Position numbers and translations under genes: made by a program. Shown here piece by piece: positions 56,603 to 64,000 of a stretch of 64,000 nucleotides of DNA. Origin of the DNA: Stenotrophomonas pavanii (lineage in GTDB: Bacteria > Pseudomonadota > Gammaproteobacteria > Xanthomonadales > Xanthomonadaceae); contig NZ_FNFQ01000007.1 in the NCBI RefSeq assembly GCF_900101175.1, positions 124,001 through 188,000 of the forward strand, read 5' to 3'. Below the pieces are notes generated by a model. The model was given only the letters and a program-made list of their open reading frames with translations, searched no databases and was not told where the DNA came from. Each line of letters opens with the position of its first letter. Within the stretch, counting starts at the first letter, position 1.

Positions 56603-56699
56603 ACGATTAGCTCCCCGGTAAATATTTGCGTTGAACGCAAATGACCAGCTAAGCTTAGATGGGCACACTTCCGAGAGTCAACGTCTTTGTTGTTCTCGG

Positions 56700-57032
56700 A
56701 TGCCAGCCCCTCAACCTACGCCTACCGCTCTTGGCCAACGCCTTCGTGCCGCCCGCGTGGCTAAGGGGTGGACGCAGGTGCAGCTTGGAGAATTGCTTTT
56801 GGGCGTGGACGACCCGAACACGGTGGCTCCCCGCATCAGCCGTTACGAACGAGGCATGCACAAGCCCGATCCGGCGACCACCGAGAGACTTGCGGAACTG
56901 CTGGATCTTCCAGCGGCTTACTTTCTTGCTGCCTCCGACACAATGGCTGAAGCCATCCTGGTGCTATCGCAGCTTGATGCTAGGAAGCAGAAAGAAGCAC
57001 TGGCACTGCTAAAGCAGCTTGCTGCGCCGTAG
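56700..57032 (+). CDS. XRE-family helix-turn-helix regulator
   Basis: 110 residues. HTH of Cro/C1 type: GQRLRAARVAKGWTQVQLGE, ISRYERGMHKPDPATTERLA, then a C-terminal helical tail. Divergent from the secreted-protein gene, so it may control that cluster. Target unknown. Confidence 0.85.
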   Translation: MPAPQPTPTALGQRLRAARVAKGWTQVQLGELLLGVDDPNTVAPRISRYERGMHKPDPATTERLAELLDLPAAYFLAASDTMAEAILVLSQLDARKQKEALALLKQLAAP

Positions 57033-57267
57033 CCTTTCATCCCATGTCTTGAGCCGGAATGTTGTCGGGGATCACCTTGCAGAAAGAACCAGCGTCCGCG
57101 ATTTTTCAAGCGAATGACAGTGGTACTCTCTTTAAAGACCAGACACGAAGCGAATCCATTAGCGCTTTCAGCCGGAACAGCGATTAGAACAAGCATAGGT
57201 CTGGCGCGGTTGACGAAGCAGGAGTTAATCTAGAAGCATCGGGAACGAGTCACAGGGGACTTGAAGG

Positions 57268-58128
57268 ATGCAAGAAGCTCTGGATCGAAGAACCAATAAC
57301 GAATACACCGCTTTAGAGATTTCACTGCTCACGGAGGCCCAGCGGGAGCCCTTGAAGGGCCACTTAAAGTGTTTGGGCTGTGAATCTACCGCGCACTTTC
57401 GCCGAAAGACCGATCCAAGTCCTGGAAGGAATGGGAGAATTGCGCACTTCTATTGTCGTCCGCATGCGCCCAACTGCAGCCTCATCCAGCGCAACGCAGA
57501 TCCATGGGAAACAAATGAGAGTGATGCGACTGTCGCTCAATGGGTGGAACGCAATCAGACACTGATTGTCAGAATTCAGATGCCGGTCGAATCTTCGGAG
57601 GTGAATTCTGAAGAAGGCGAAGATGCTGACGAAGGCAGCAGAGCTGGCGGAGGCTCGGCCTCCCGAACACGCCGGTCGACGACTATATCTCGCGGGCCGC
57701 AACGGCTACTTGAGCAATTAGTTCACTGGCCAAGCTTCAAAACCAGTCCAGTTCGGATACGGCTCCCAGATCCTGCTCAGACGGAGGTGCCGGTCCATGA
57801 CGCTTTTGTACGGTTTGAGGACGCCCGAGTCGATCTACATACGGAGCGTTGGCTTGGATTCTGGGGAATAGTGCGCTCTTTTAGCTTTTGGCCCCTTGGC
57901 AGTAGCTACTACTCAAACTTTGGCGCCGAAAACAGCAGCTTCCGCATCTCGATTCACCAGAACCACGCCGACGCCATAGTGCAAAGGTATCGGCTAGGAA
58001 GCATTCATGACTTGGTTGGCCACTACCTTTTGCTCTTCGACCGTGCTCGCGAATCTGCTTCGGGGCGCTTCACCGCAGATGTGAACTCGGTTCATCATGT
58101 TGGATTTGTCCGCAATACAGACCAATAA
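57268..58128 (+). CDS. Zinc-ribbon-like protein of unknown function
   Basis: 286 residues; GAAGG lies directly before the ATG. N-terminal Cys/His cluster C35-x2-C38, H43, H60, C63, H66 and C70 (HLKCLGCES, IAHFYCRPHAPNC), reminiscent of the CoiA-type N-terminal metal site but not identical. A Glu/Arg/Ser-rich linker (~105-145) precedes a C-terminal domain with WLGFWGIVRSFSFWPLGSS. Could bind nucleic acid; nothing further can be said. Confidence 0.6.
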   Translation: MQEALDRRTNNEYTALEISLLTEAQREPLKGHLKCLGCESTAHFRRKTDPSPGRNGRIAHFYCRPHAPNCSLIQRNADPWETNESDATVAQWVERNQTLIVRIQMPVESSEVNSEEGEDADEGSRAGGGSASRTRRSTTISRGPQRLLEQLVHWPSFKTSPVRIRLPDPAQTEVPVHDAFVRFEDARVDLHTERWLGFWGIVRSFSFWPLGSSYYSNFGAENSSFRISIHQNHADAIVQRYRLGSIHDLVGHYLLLFDRARESASGRFTADVNSVHHVGFVRNTDQ

Positions 58129-58785
58129 GAAGCGGTCGTCAGGCTCGTGACCGCGAGCAGGTGTTGCGACGCATCTTCACCAAGCTTCGCTAGCACTAGA
58201 GGATTGTGAAGTCGTTCGCAGTGCCTAAATCCCATTGATGTAAGAAAACACGCCTATCAGCACGCGCACAGGCGAAGGGGCCTACTGTGCTGTGGAGGGA
58301 CTCAACTTGCCCCCCTGTCCGGGCATCGCCGGTGAGAGGAAGCTAGGCCAAGACCATACGACGCGCCGCGTGCTTATCTAGCAGCGACTGCAGCTGGCAG
58401 TGCCAGCAGGAGCTCCGCCAATCCACTCGCATCTAGAGCAGGCGGAGGCGACTTAAGGCCTAGGTCCGAACCGAGAGAAAGAGAGGACTGACCACTCCCC
58501 CCCCCTTGGAGAACCCCGGGAGCACGGCGAGCACGGTGAGCACGGAAGGACGGGATGACGGGGAGCACACGGCTGCCGACCCAAACACCTGATATCAATG
58601 GGTATTTTTTAACAAAATGCGCGGAAACGCGCACCTCAACCATTCAGGAATCGCTGTTTGTTGCATCCACGGTGGCTCTGGCGTAGCTTTCAGCTATCTA
58701 AAACGCTCAGTTGCGCGCGTCTAGTTCCCTTGCTCTTCGGAGCCTGAAGACGCAAATTGTCCACCAGTTGATAGGGAATTGCTCG
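58129..58785. other. Intergenic repeat region upstream of the 219-aa DNA-binding-like gene
   Basis: 657 bp without a gene. Three tandem 9-bp units GAGCACGG(C/T/A) at 58520-58546 with a related GGAGCACACGG at 58562; then an AT-rich patch (58600-58617) and an exact TGCGCG-GAAA-CGCGCA inverted repeat (58618-58633). Layout resembles an iteron plus AT-rich replication origin, but that reading is inference. Nothing recognisable in 58129-58500. Confidence 0.45.
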
Positions 58786-59445
58786 ATGTCCACGATGAAG
58801 CAGGCAGTGGCACGGCGCGTAAATATGTCGGAGCGCGCTGAGCATCAACGGCAAATCCACTTCGCCGGAGTGGATGACGCCTGGATTTGGAATCGCAAGA
58901 AGAACAATGGCTTTTCAACTGTGCCGAGGACGCTGCCGATTGCCATGCAGGCCGCAGACGAACAGTCTAAAGGCCAGCCGCCTGGGCATGTTCTTTTTTG
59001 CCTTTGGGCGCGAGCGCCGGATCACCCGGTTCTTGTAATCGACAATCCGATCACGTTCGCCGCAGAGGCGGGCTTCACCGGACCGAGGGCAGTAGACACC
59101 TGGCGACGGCGCATGAAGCGGCTGCAGGAGTTGCAGCTAATCGTGGCAAAAGCCGGACCGGCAGGTGATTTCCACTACGTTCTGCTGACGAATCCAAATT
59201 CGGCCGTTGAATGGATGAGATCAAATGGAAAGATCCAAGACGTGCTCTACAGCCGCTTCTGGGATCGACTGTCCGAGGTGGGCGGACTCAGTGAGATGGA
59301 TGCACTTCGCGCTTACTGGGCTAAGACGACGGCAAAAGAGGATCCGCCGAGCCCCCCTCCGCCACCACCTACCGATGCCCCAACTGAATCGGCACCTACG
59401 AAGGTGAAGTCACGGAAGAGCAAACCTAAAAGCGTAGGGAAATGA
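58786..59445 (+). CDS. Putative winged-helix DNA-binding protein (replication-like or regulator)
   Basis: 219 residues from the ATG at 58786, with AGGGA 8 bases upstream. The core (GFSTVPRTLPIAMQAADE, PRAVDTWRRRMKRLQELQLI, AGDFHYVLLTNPNSAVEWM) has a basic helix-strand pattern of a winged helix; the C-terminus is Pro-rich then Lys-rich (SPPPPPPTDAP, KVKSRKSKPKS). Not assignable to a known Rep family. The tandem repeats upstream make a replication initiator one possibility. Confidence 0.55.
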   Translation: MSTMKQAVARRVNMSERAEHQRQIHFAGVDDAWIWNRKKNNGFSTVPRTLPIAMQAADEQSKGQPPGHVLFCLWARAPDHPVLVIDNPITFAAEAGFTGPRAVDTWRRRMKRLQELQLIVAKAGPAGDFHYVLLTNPNSAVEWMRSNGKIQDVLYSRFWDRLSEVGGLSEMDALRAYWAKTTAKEDPPSPPPPPPTDAPTESAPTKVKSRKSKPKSVGK

Positions 59446-59472
59446 TGCTCAAACAGACGCCAAGGAGGAACC

Positions 59473-59529
59473 ATGCTTAAGACAACAGTGATCGGCATTC
59501 GTCGCCAGCTCGCCCGGCGGATGTCGTGA
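59473..59529 (+). CDS. Possible 18-residue leader peptide
   Basis: MLKTTVIGIRRQLARRMS, behind an excellent ribosome site (AAGGAGG, 3-5 bases before ATG). Followed at once by a cluster of hairpins, as in an attenuator leader. Too short to be sure. Confidence 0.4.
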   Translation: MLKTTVIGIRRQLARRMS

Positions 59530-59541
59530 AAAAGAAGACCC

Positions 59542-59696
59542 CCGATCAGCCTCGTTTCTCAGGCCAGACTGATCGGAGGTCGTGGCGGGCACCCTCAAGT
59601 GCCCTGAGCGGGGTTTCCCCTGCCCAGGGCTCAATTGTAACGCGGCCGCGCCCCTCACACATGACTGGGGCAGCAGTCAACTAGCCGACATCGGCT
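59542..59696 (+). promoter_or_regulatory. Structured leader region with alternative hairpins before the 69-aa gene
   Basis: CCGATCAG (59542-59549) pairs with CTGATCGG (59569-59576); GGGCAC (59587-59592) with GTGCCC (59599-59604), which competes with GCCCTG (59601-59606) pairing to CAGGGC (59625-59630) over an inner GGGG/CCCC; AGCCGA-CA-TCGGCT (59683-59696) abuts the GAGG ribosome site. Could be an RNA switch; no known class recognised. Confidence 0.45.
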
Positions 59697-59708
59697 GAGG
59701 AAAACGCA

Positions 59709-59918
59709 ATGACCAAGAAGCCTTCCAACTCCGGTCAGCCCTGGACCCCTGCGCAGGTCAAGCAACTCAAAGAGCTTGCGTCAGGGAACACCCCTACCCG
59801 GGTCATTGGCCTGAAAATGGGGCGCTCGCCCGAGGCAATCTACGGCCAGGCGAGCAAGGCGGGGATCTCGCTGAAGCCTACCAACCAGGCTCCCTACGGC
59901 ACTAAGAAGCCGAAGTGA
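59709..59918 (+). CDS. Small Myb/SANT-like helical protein (69 aa)
   Basis: PWTPAQVKQLKELASGNTPT then IGLKMGRSPEAIYGQASKAG: a short helix-turn-helix with the Trp spacing seen in SANT-like domains, with basic ends. GAGG precedes the ATG by 8 bases. Probably binds DNA; role unknown. Convergent with the H-NS gene over a shared terminator. Confidence 0.75.
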   Translation: MTKKPSNSGQPWTPAQVKQLKELASGNTPTRVIGLKMGRSPEAIYGQASKAGISLKPTNQAPYGTKKPK

Positions 59919-59933
59919 GTTAGCAACAAACTC

Positions 59934-59962
59934 AGAAGCCCCGCTATGCGGGGCTTCTGTCT
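59934..59962. terminator. Terminator between the 69-aa gene and hns
   Basis: AGAAGCCCCGC-TAT-GCGGGGCTTCT (59934-59958) followed by GTCTT. Confidence 0.9.
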
Positions 59963-59964
59963 TC

Positions 59965-60354
59965 TCAACCCGGAAACGCCGGGAACTTTTCGTTGGGATG
60001 GGAAGCCTTCCAAGTTGTGTAAGCGGAAGTCCCTTCCCAGGCAGCGAACGCACGAGGAGTTCTGCCTCGGCCGCTCCAGGTTTCGCCCGTGTGTGGGAGC
60101 CAATACTTGGGCGCGACTTCCTTCTTCACACTTCCCGCCTTCTTAGGGACATCCGTCGCCAGCATGCTGACGATCTCGGCGCGCTGCTTCGCAGAGAAGC
60201 TCTTGCCGTATTGGGACACGAGATTGGCGACTTCTGCGAAGGCATCAGCGGCTTGTTCCTGGAGAAGCTGAACTTCCTGTTCCTCAAGCTTGCGTAGCTC
60301 TTCAGCAAGCTTGGCTTTGGCGGAGGCAATGGAATCGAGTGACGGCTTGGTCAT
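59965..60354 (-). CDS. H-NS family nucleoid protein encoded on the element
   Basis: 129 residues. N-terminal oligomerisation coiled coil (LDSIASAKAKLAEELRKLEE) and the C-terminal DNA-binding motif KYWLPHTGETWSGRGRTPRAF, matching the H-NS histone family consensus TWSGRGR.P. AGG lies 8 bases before the ATG. An element-borne H-NS may silence AT-richer cargo or modulate host H-NS. Its own region is not obviously AT-richer than neighbours. Confidence 0.93.
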   Translation of the reverse strand: MTKPSLDSIASAKAKLAEELRKLEEQEVQLLQEQAADAFAEVANLVSQYGKSFSAKQRAEIVSMLATDVPKKAGSVKKEVAPKYWLPHTGETWSGRGRTPRAFAAWEGTSAYTTWKASHPNEKFPAFPG

Positions 60355-60878
60355 TCTTAAAACCTGAAATTGGTAGCAAAAAGAGAGAAGGTAGCTAGGA
60401 AGCTTTGGACGCTAAGCGCCACTGCCCCATCCACCGGGAACAAGCTATACGGTCTTTTCCCCCTAGACAACCGGTCCGGACCCGAAAGGGACGCAGTCCC
60501 AACCACTCAACCTAACCGGGGTTGCCACTTGCCATAGAGCCAGGGCGAGGCGACCCAACAAAGAGAATGGAGGATGGTGATGCCCGTCGCAAATTCGAAA
60601 ATATCCTGCATGCCTATTCTGTAAGAAAGCACGCTTAGGCGTAAGCACACTCAAAATCGTACAGTACAGAAATGACTGCAAGATAGAAGCGGTCACCAAA
60701 GGAAAACCCTTACGCCACAGCGCCCCGCAAGACAAACCGAACCAATTTCCTCTAAATATTTTCGCGCTAATTCCAACGTTTCGGCGAATGCCTAAGCAAC
60801 GCGGCAACCTTCTAGATCTCGTTTGACGAATCAAAGCCGGGCCTTAGCACTGCTCCCATCATCCACGGAGACAGCGCA
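60355..60878. other. Intergenic region between hns and the second integrase
   Basis: 524 bp with no convincing gene. It holds the hns leader, a GGTCCGGACC palindrome (60472-60481) and GCTTA-GGCG-TAAGC near 60631-60644, in an AT-richer context. A candidate for integrase binding sites or the left edge of a second element; no tmRNA 3' end copy was seen. Confidence 0.5.
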
Positions 60879-62276
60879 ATGCCAAAAACAGTAAAGAGCT
60901 TCCTTCAAGACTTCCCTTTCAATCCCGACGCAGATGACGCCCTGCACCTTAAGGGCATCAGGATCGGACGGTTCCGAATTGATGAGCTTGTCATCACCGG
61001 ACGCGAAGCGGCCATCCATGCGCAAGAGATCCTTAACGCGGCTATGGAGCGCTCCCGACGCGCTCGCATCAATGCCGCAGGCACGCGCTACCTTGAGCCT
61101 CTATCCGCAGGCCACCCTGCCCGCCTTCTGTCAGTAGAGATCAAGGACTACCTAGGGGACCGGGAACGCCGCTGCCTCGCCCAGGAGACCATCGACTCCA
61201 CAGCCCGAACCCTGCGGCTTCTCCAGATGAGCTGCGGCGACATCCCCGTGTCGCGCATTGACCACCCTCACATCTACCGCCTCTGGGACCTCATGCGCTG
61301 GTCGCCCCCAGGCCTCTTCTCTGACCCAGCCTATCGAGGGATCAGCTATGACGAAGCCATTGCCTGCGGCAAGGAGCTAGATGTTCCTCAACTCGCCCCT
61401 GCAACGCTTGAACGTCATCGACGCTTCCTGGTCTCCTTCTTCAATCAGCTGGTCAAGACGAAAGCCATTGAAGCGTCTCCCATGGCTGCGTTCGCAGAGA
61501 TCAAGAAAGACCTGGTCACCGATCCCAACAAGCCTGAGCGCCTCTTTGATGAGGAAGACCTAAGGCGCATCTTCGACCCAAAGACCTTCATTCCTTGGGC
61601 AAGCAAGTATCCCCACCGATGGTGGCTCCCCATGATCGGTCTGTATACAGGTGCCCGCATCAACGAGGTCGCTCAGCTGAAGGTCGCCGACATCGTCCAG
61701 GAGAGCGATGTCTGGTGCATCCGCATCCAGAAGACTGTGGATCCTGACTTGGCTCACCGGACCCGGCTCAGGAGTCGACAAAGCCTAAAAGGCAAGGCAT
61801 CTATCCGGACCATCCCTATCCCGAAGCCGCTGCTTGACGCAGGCTTCCTGGACTTCATGGATGACATCAGGGACTGTGGACACCCTCGCCTCTTCCCACA
61901 CCTATCCGCTGGCGTGAACCGTAAGACCGGTGAGACCAATGCTCGCTACAGCCTGGCAGCGCTTAGCCAGTTCAGCCGCTACATGAAAGACCTTGGCTTC
62001 CCTAGAGGGGTTGGGTTCCATGCCTTCCGCCACACCATCGCCACAGAGCTCCACCATCAGAACGTCCCTGACGAAGATATTGCTCTGATCACGGGCCACT
62101 CCGTCAGCAAGCGCGTGCCAGTGCTTCACGAGGCCTACTTCCACAAGAAGCCCGCCGTGATGCGCAGGAAGCAGATAGAGACCTTGGAGAAATACAGGCC
62201 TGCGGTAGTGCTTCCTGTCTACGCCAAGGGGCAGTTCAAGCGCTGCTTGAAGGACAATAAGAGGTTCTATCCCTGA
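60879..62276 (+). CDS. Second tyrosine recombinase/integrase
   Basis: 465 residues. Catalytic Arg in YTGARINEVAQL (~258), HxxR box GVGFHAFRHTIATELH (~381), His in LITGHSVSKR and Tyr in LHEAYFHKK (~418). Shares with the first integrase the IFDP-F-PWA and GHPRLFPHL/GHERLFPHL stretches, so both belong to one family. Not next to a tRNA or tmRNA gene. Either a second, nested or tandem element or a duplicated integrase for a different site. Confidence 0.92.
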   Translation: MPKTVKSFLQDFPFNPDADDALHLKGIRIGRFRIDELVITGREAAIHAQEILNAAMERSRRARINAAGTRYLEPLSAGHPARLLSVEIKDYLGDRERRCLAQETIDSTARTLRLLQMSCGDIPVSRIDHPHIYRLWDLMRWSPPGLFSDPAYRGISYDEAIACGKELDVPQLAPATLERHRRFLVSFFNQLVKTKAIEASPMAAFAEIKKDLVTDPNKPERLFDEEDLRRIFDPKTFIPWASKYPHRWWLPMIGLYTGARINEVAQLKVADIVQESDVWCIRIQKTVDPDLAHRTRLRSRQSLKGKASIRTIPIPKPLLDAGFLDFMDDIRDCGHPRLFPHLSAGVNRKTGETNARYSLAALSQFSRYMKDLGFPRGVGFHAFRHTIATELHHQNVPDEDIALITGHSVSKRVPVLHEAYFHKKPAVMRRKQIETLEKYRPAVVLPVYAKGQFKRCLKDNKRFYP

Positions 62277-62333
62277 TGTGTCCGAAAGTCAGTGGTAGGC
62301 TGTCATCCTTGCAACCCCCTTTCGTTCTAGCCG

Positions 62334-63899
62334 ATGAACTTCCCTAAATCTCAGAAGACTGGTCGACAAGCAGAGCTTGCAGTAGAACAAGCCTTTTTAG
62401 AGTGGGATTGGAATGTTGGACACGATCAGATAGACATTGGTTACGACCTGTGCATCACCCCCGATCACACTGTCTACCACGGCATTCACTTTCTAGCACA
62501 AGTGAAAGCGACCTCTGTCGAGTCCAGAGGAAGCCGAATCACTGCTCAAGTTTCCAAGAACCGATTGCGGCAGTATGCGAACAATGTGCTCCCGGTCTTC
62601 ATTTTGAGGGTGACCCCCGACCGTTCCATTTACTGGATTCACGCTCAAGAGTGGGCGAAGGGCAATCAAGAAAAGCTGATCGGCGATGGCAAAGGCGTGG
62701 TCACGTTCGACCATTCAAAGGTCCTCAGTGACCGTGAAGGCTTTGAACGCTATCTGTGGGACATCGTAGAGCCTATTCTTCAAACCCGAGATCCGCTATC
62801 CATCGGAGATCAGCCATCTATTGATCTAGCAAAGCGCAGCGCCCGAAGAGCGCCCCCGGGTTCGGGCGAAAGCAAGACTCAGAAAGTGCAGGAGCTCTCG
62901 AAGGGGCTTTCTCGGTTGGATCTATCCTTCACACCAGTCGGAACGGCCGAGAACATAGCCCTGGTCCGAGACGCATATCTGTATGGCCTGCCACGCACAT
63001 TTGATGTAAAAGACTTCAAGCTTGCGCCTCTCCCCGGCTTCCAGGATCAAATGAAGCCGCTACTTGCCCATGGCAAGCTCACCATGAAGACGAAAGCAGC
63101 CACCCAAGGCCATGTCCTCGTATGTCCAGGCCAGGAATATTCCGTCTTGGCGCAGGAAGTGAGCTTAGCTGCTGAGCTATTCAACGGCACCGCAGGAGCA
63201 GGCATTACGAATGAGTCTCTCCCATCACCATTGACGATCATCATTCGGTGCACGGTTGTAGAGACATCACTGAAGGCAGAAATCAACCTTAGCATCAGGG
63301 GCTCCGCAATATACGGCGTCGCGCTAAAGGAGATTCATACGCTCGCCCCTCTAGCAACGTGGGCTGACCAGATTGCTGCCGAAGACGCAATGATGCTGAC
63401 TTTGGACTTCAATGGGATCCGCCAGCCACTGCACCCTTCTGTGTCACCCATCGGTCAGATGCTTCCTGTGTTCCAGCGCATCAGAAGCCTGAGCAGACTC
63501 CATATGATTTGTCGCGCCCTCAACTCCCCCGTCATACTCGAAAATTCAGACGTGTTCTCCGAAGAGGACTTCCAGGATATCGACTTTGGCTTCGATCTTC
63601 TGAGGGGCGTACAGAGATCCGTTACCCTTAATACTATGGAAGTCGATTCAGTGGGCCCGGAGGCGCGCAAGTTCATAACTGTTCCTGGCGAATTTCTCAT
63701 TCAGACACATTGGCAACTGGATGTGGCTGGGAAGGCGCTCGGTCACTTCCCAGTCGAGATCCATATGACTGGCTATGCCTTTGAAAGCACCGCAGACCCC
63801 AAGAAGCTCAAGATTGTCAAAGGTAGCAATGGGCAAGCTTGGGTTAGCTACAAGAAACATGATGCAGCCGGGCACCATATCATTCGGCGGAAGACGTAG
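62334..63899 (+). CDS. DUF4365 protein with REase-like N-terminus
   Basis: 521 residues. The N-terminal ~130 residues carry a PD-(D/E)xK-like pattern: GRQAELAVEQAFLEWDWNVG (E14), IDIGYDLCITPDH (D38), HFLAQVKATS (Q56-V57-K58), and SKNRLRQYANNVLPVFIL. The C-terminal ~380 residues are not recognised (includes FGFDLLRGVQRSVTLNTMEV). DUF4365 proteins often lie in defence islands. Starts 57 bp after the integrase, same strand. Confidence 0.78.
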   Translation: MNFPKSQKTGRQAELAVEQAFLEWDWNVGHDQIDIGYDLCITPDHTVYHGIHFLAQVKATSVESRGSRITAQVSKNRLRQYANNVLPVFILRVTPDRSIYWIHAQEWAKGNQEKLIGDGKGVVTFDHSKVLSDREGFERYLWDIVEPILQTRDPLSIGDQPSIDLAKRSARRAPPGSGESKTQKVQELSKGLSRLDLSFTPVGTAENIALVRDAYLYGLPRTFDVKDFKLAPLPGFQDQMKPLLAHGKLTMKTKAATQGHVLVCPGQEYSVLAQEVSLAAELFNGTAGAGITNESLPSPLTIIIRCTVVETSLKAEINLSIRGSAIYGVALKEIHTLAPLATWADQIAAEDAMMLTLDFNGIRQPLHPSVSPIGQMLPVFQRIRSLSRLHMICRALNSPVILENSDVFSEEDFQDIDFGFDLLRGVQRSVTLNTMEVDSVGPEARKFITVPGEFLIQTHWQLDVAGKALGHFPVEIHMTGYAFESTADPKKLKIVKGSNGQAWVSYKKHDAAGHHIIRRKT

Positions 63900-63950
63900 T
63901 CAGCAGCAAGCTGTCGCACCACATATGCTCTACGCGATAAGGAAATCAAC

Positions 63951-64000
63951 ATGGCTCAACCGCAAGAATCGACCGTCGCAGTAATGATCGACTGCGACAA
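63951..64000 (+). CDS. Start of a NYN/LabA-like (PIN fold) gene, partial at window end
   Basis: ATG at 63951 with AAGGAAA 6 bases upstream. The 16 complete codons read MAQPQESTVAVMIDCD; VAVMIDCDN-type strands with the metal-binding Asp are typical of NYN-domain nucleases. Only the first residues are visible, so family assignment rests on that motif. Confidence 0.5.
   Translation, partial: MAQPQESTVAVMIDCD

Larger units (their letters stand above)
47525..64000. mobile_element. Integrative (mobilizable) element inserted at the ssrA 3' end; right end beyond window
   Basis: Begins right after the intact tmRNA CCA. Contents in order: tyrosine integrase, small protein, relaxase with oriT, a three-gene ABC conflict system, unrecognised genes, XRE regulator, repeat array with a putative DNA-binding gene, H-NS homologue, second integrase, DUF4365 and NYN genes. 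The sequence is AT-richer than the left 47 kb. No second copy of the tmRNA 3' end was found to 64000, so the attachment repeat should lie further right. No type IV secretion genes are in view, so mobilizable rather than self-transmissible is the better description of what is seen; the two integrases leave open two tandem elements. Confidence 0.85.

Noticed and set aside
58500..58640. CRISPR array
   Set aside because: The 9-bp tandem repeats have no spacers; this is iteron-like, and no cas genes are present.
60463..60834. 123-aa minus-strand frame before the second integrase
   Set aside because: No ribosome site, no motif, mixed composition; not supported as a gene.
47525..64000. Second copy of the tmRNA 3' end (attachment repeat) within the window
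   Set aside because: Scanned by eye for CCGCCCACCTCCACCA-type sequence; none found, so the right end is placed outside the window.

Overview
The window is a high-GC gammaproteobacterial chromosome segment that looks like Stenotrophomonas (S. maltophilia complex). Three things point there: palindromic GTAG-headed SMAG-type intergenic repeats; a Xanthomonadaceae gene set (FimX-type c-di-GMP receptor, FabV enoyl reductase, hrcA-grpE-dnaK-dnaJ, fur/bamE/rnfH/ratA/smpB/ssrA order); and frequent -10 boxes abutting start codons (leaderless genes). The genus is inferred from these features, not from a search.

Core region, 1-47,170. The left edge (1-3,750, minus strand) is an operon-like set: a secreted beta-helix protein, an OprB porin and a type I 3-dehydroquinate dehydratase carrying a Sec signal. 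It lies behind inverted-repeat boxes that resemble IclR/PcaR-type operators, which suggests a periplasmic quinate/shikimate route. Then follow SelO, a GST, a cold-shock protein, YaiI, an RluA-type pseudouridine synthase, YaeQ, a YhiN-type flavoprotein, FimX, FabV, SecF-SecD-YajC-Tgt-QueA, a class III aminotransferase, a LOG-family protein, a GAF-GGDEF-EAL protein, an ECF sigma factor with a membrane partner, YigZ plus an MsbA-like ABC exporter, TyrA-PdxY, an Fsr-like exporter beside an AraC regulator, the heat-shock operon hrcA-grpE-dnaK-dnaJ (sigma32-like promoters before three of its genes), RecN, a LysR regulator divergent from a GDSL hydrolase, and the Fur/BamE/RnfH/RatA/SmpB cluster.

Accessory region, 47,171-64,000. 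ssrA (tmRNA, tag ANDDNYALAA) is followed 42 bp later by a tyrosine integrase. From there to the window end the DNA is visibly less GC-rich and carries mobile-element functions: a MobA/MobL relaxase with an RSF1010-like oriT next to it, an iteron-like tandem repeat before a putative winged-helix protein, an element-borne H-NS homologue, XRE and small DNA-binding-like proteins, and a second integrase of the same family. I read it as an integrative mobilizable element (or two in tandem) at the tmRNA gene; the right end lies outside the window.

Cargo and likely 'system'. On the minus strand at 51,511-55,145 three tightly coupled genes encode a predicted PD-(D/E)xK nuclease-like protein, a three-component-ABC 'middle component' and a DUF3732 SMC/RecN-like ATPase. 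This is an ABC-3C conflict system, probably anti-phage or anti-plasmid. After the second integrase come a DUF4365 protein with a restriction-endonuclease-like N-terminus and the start of a NYN-domain-like gene, a second candidate defence module. The genes at 55,239-56,602 and 57,268-58,128 have no family I recognise.
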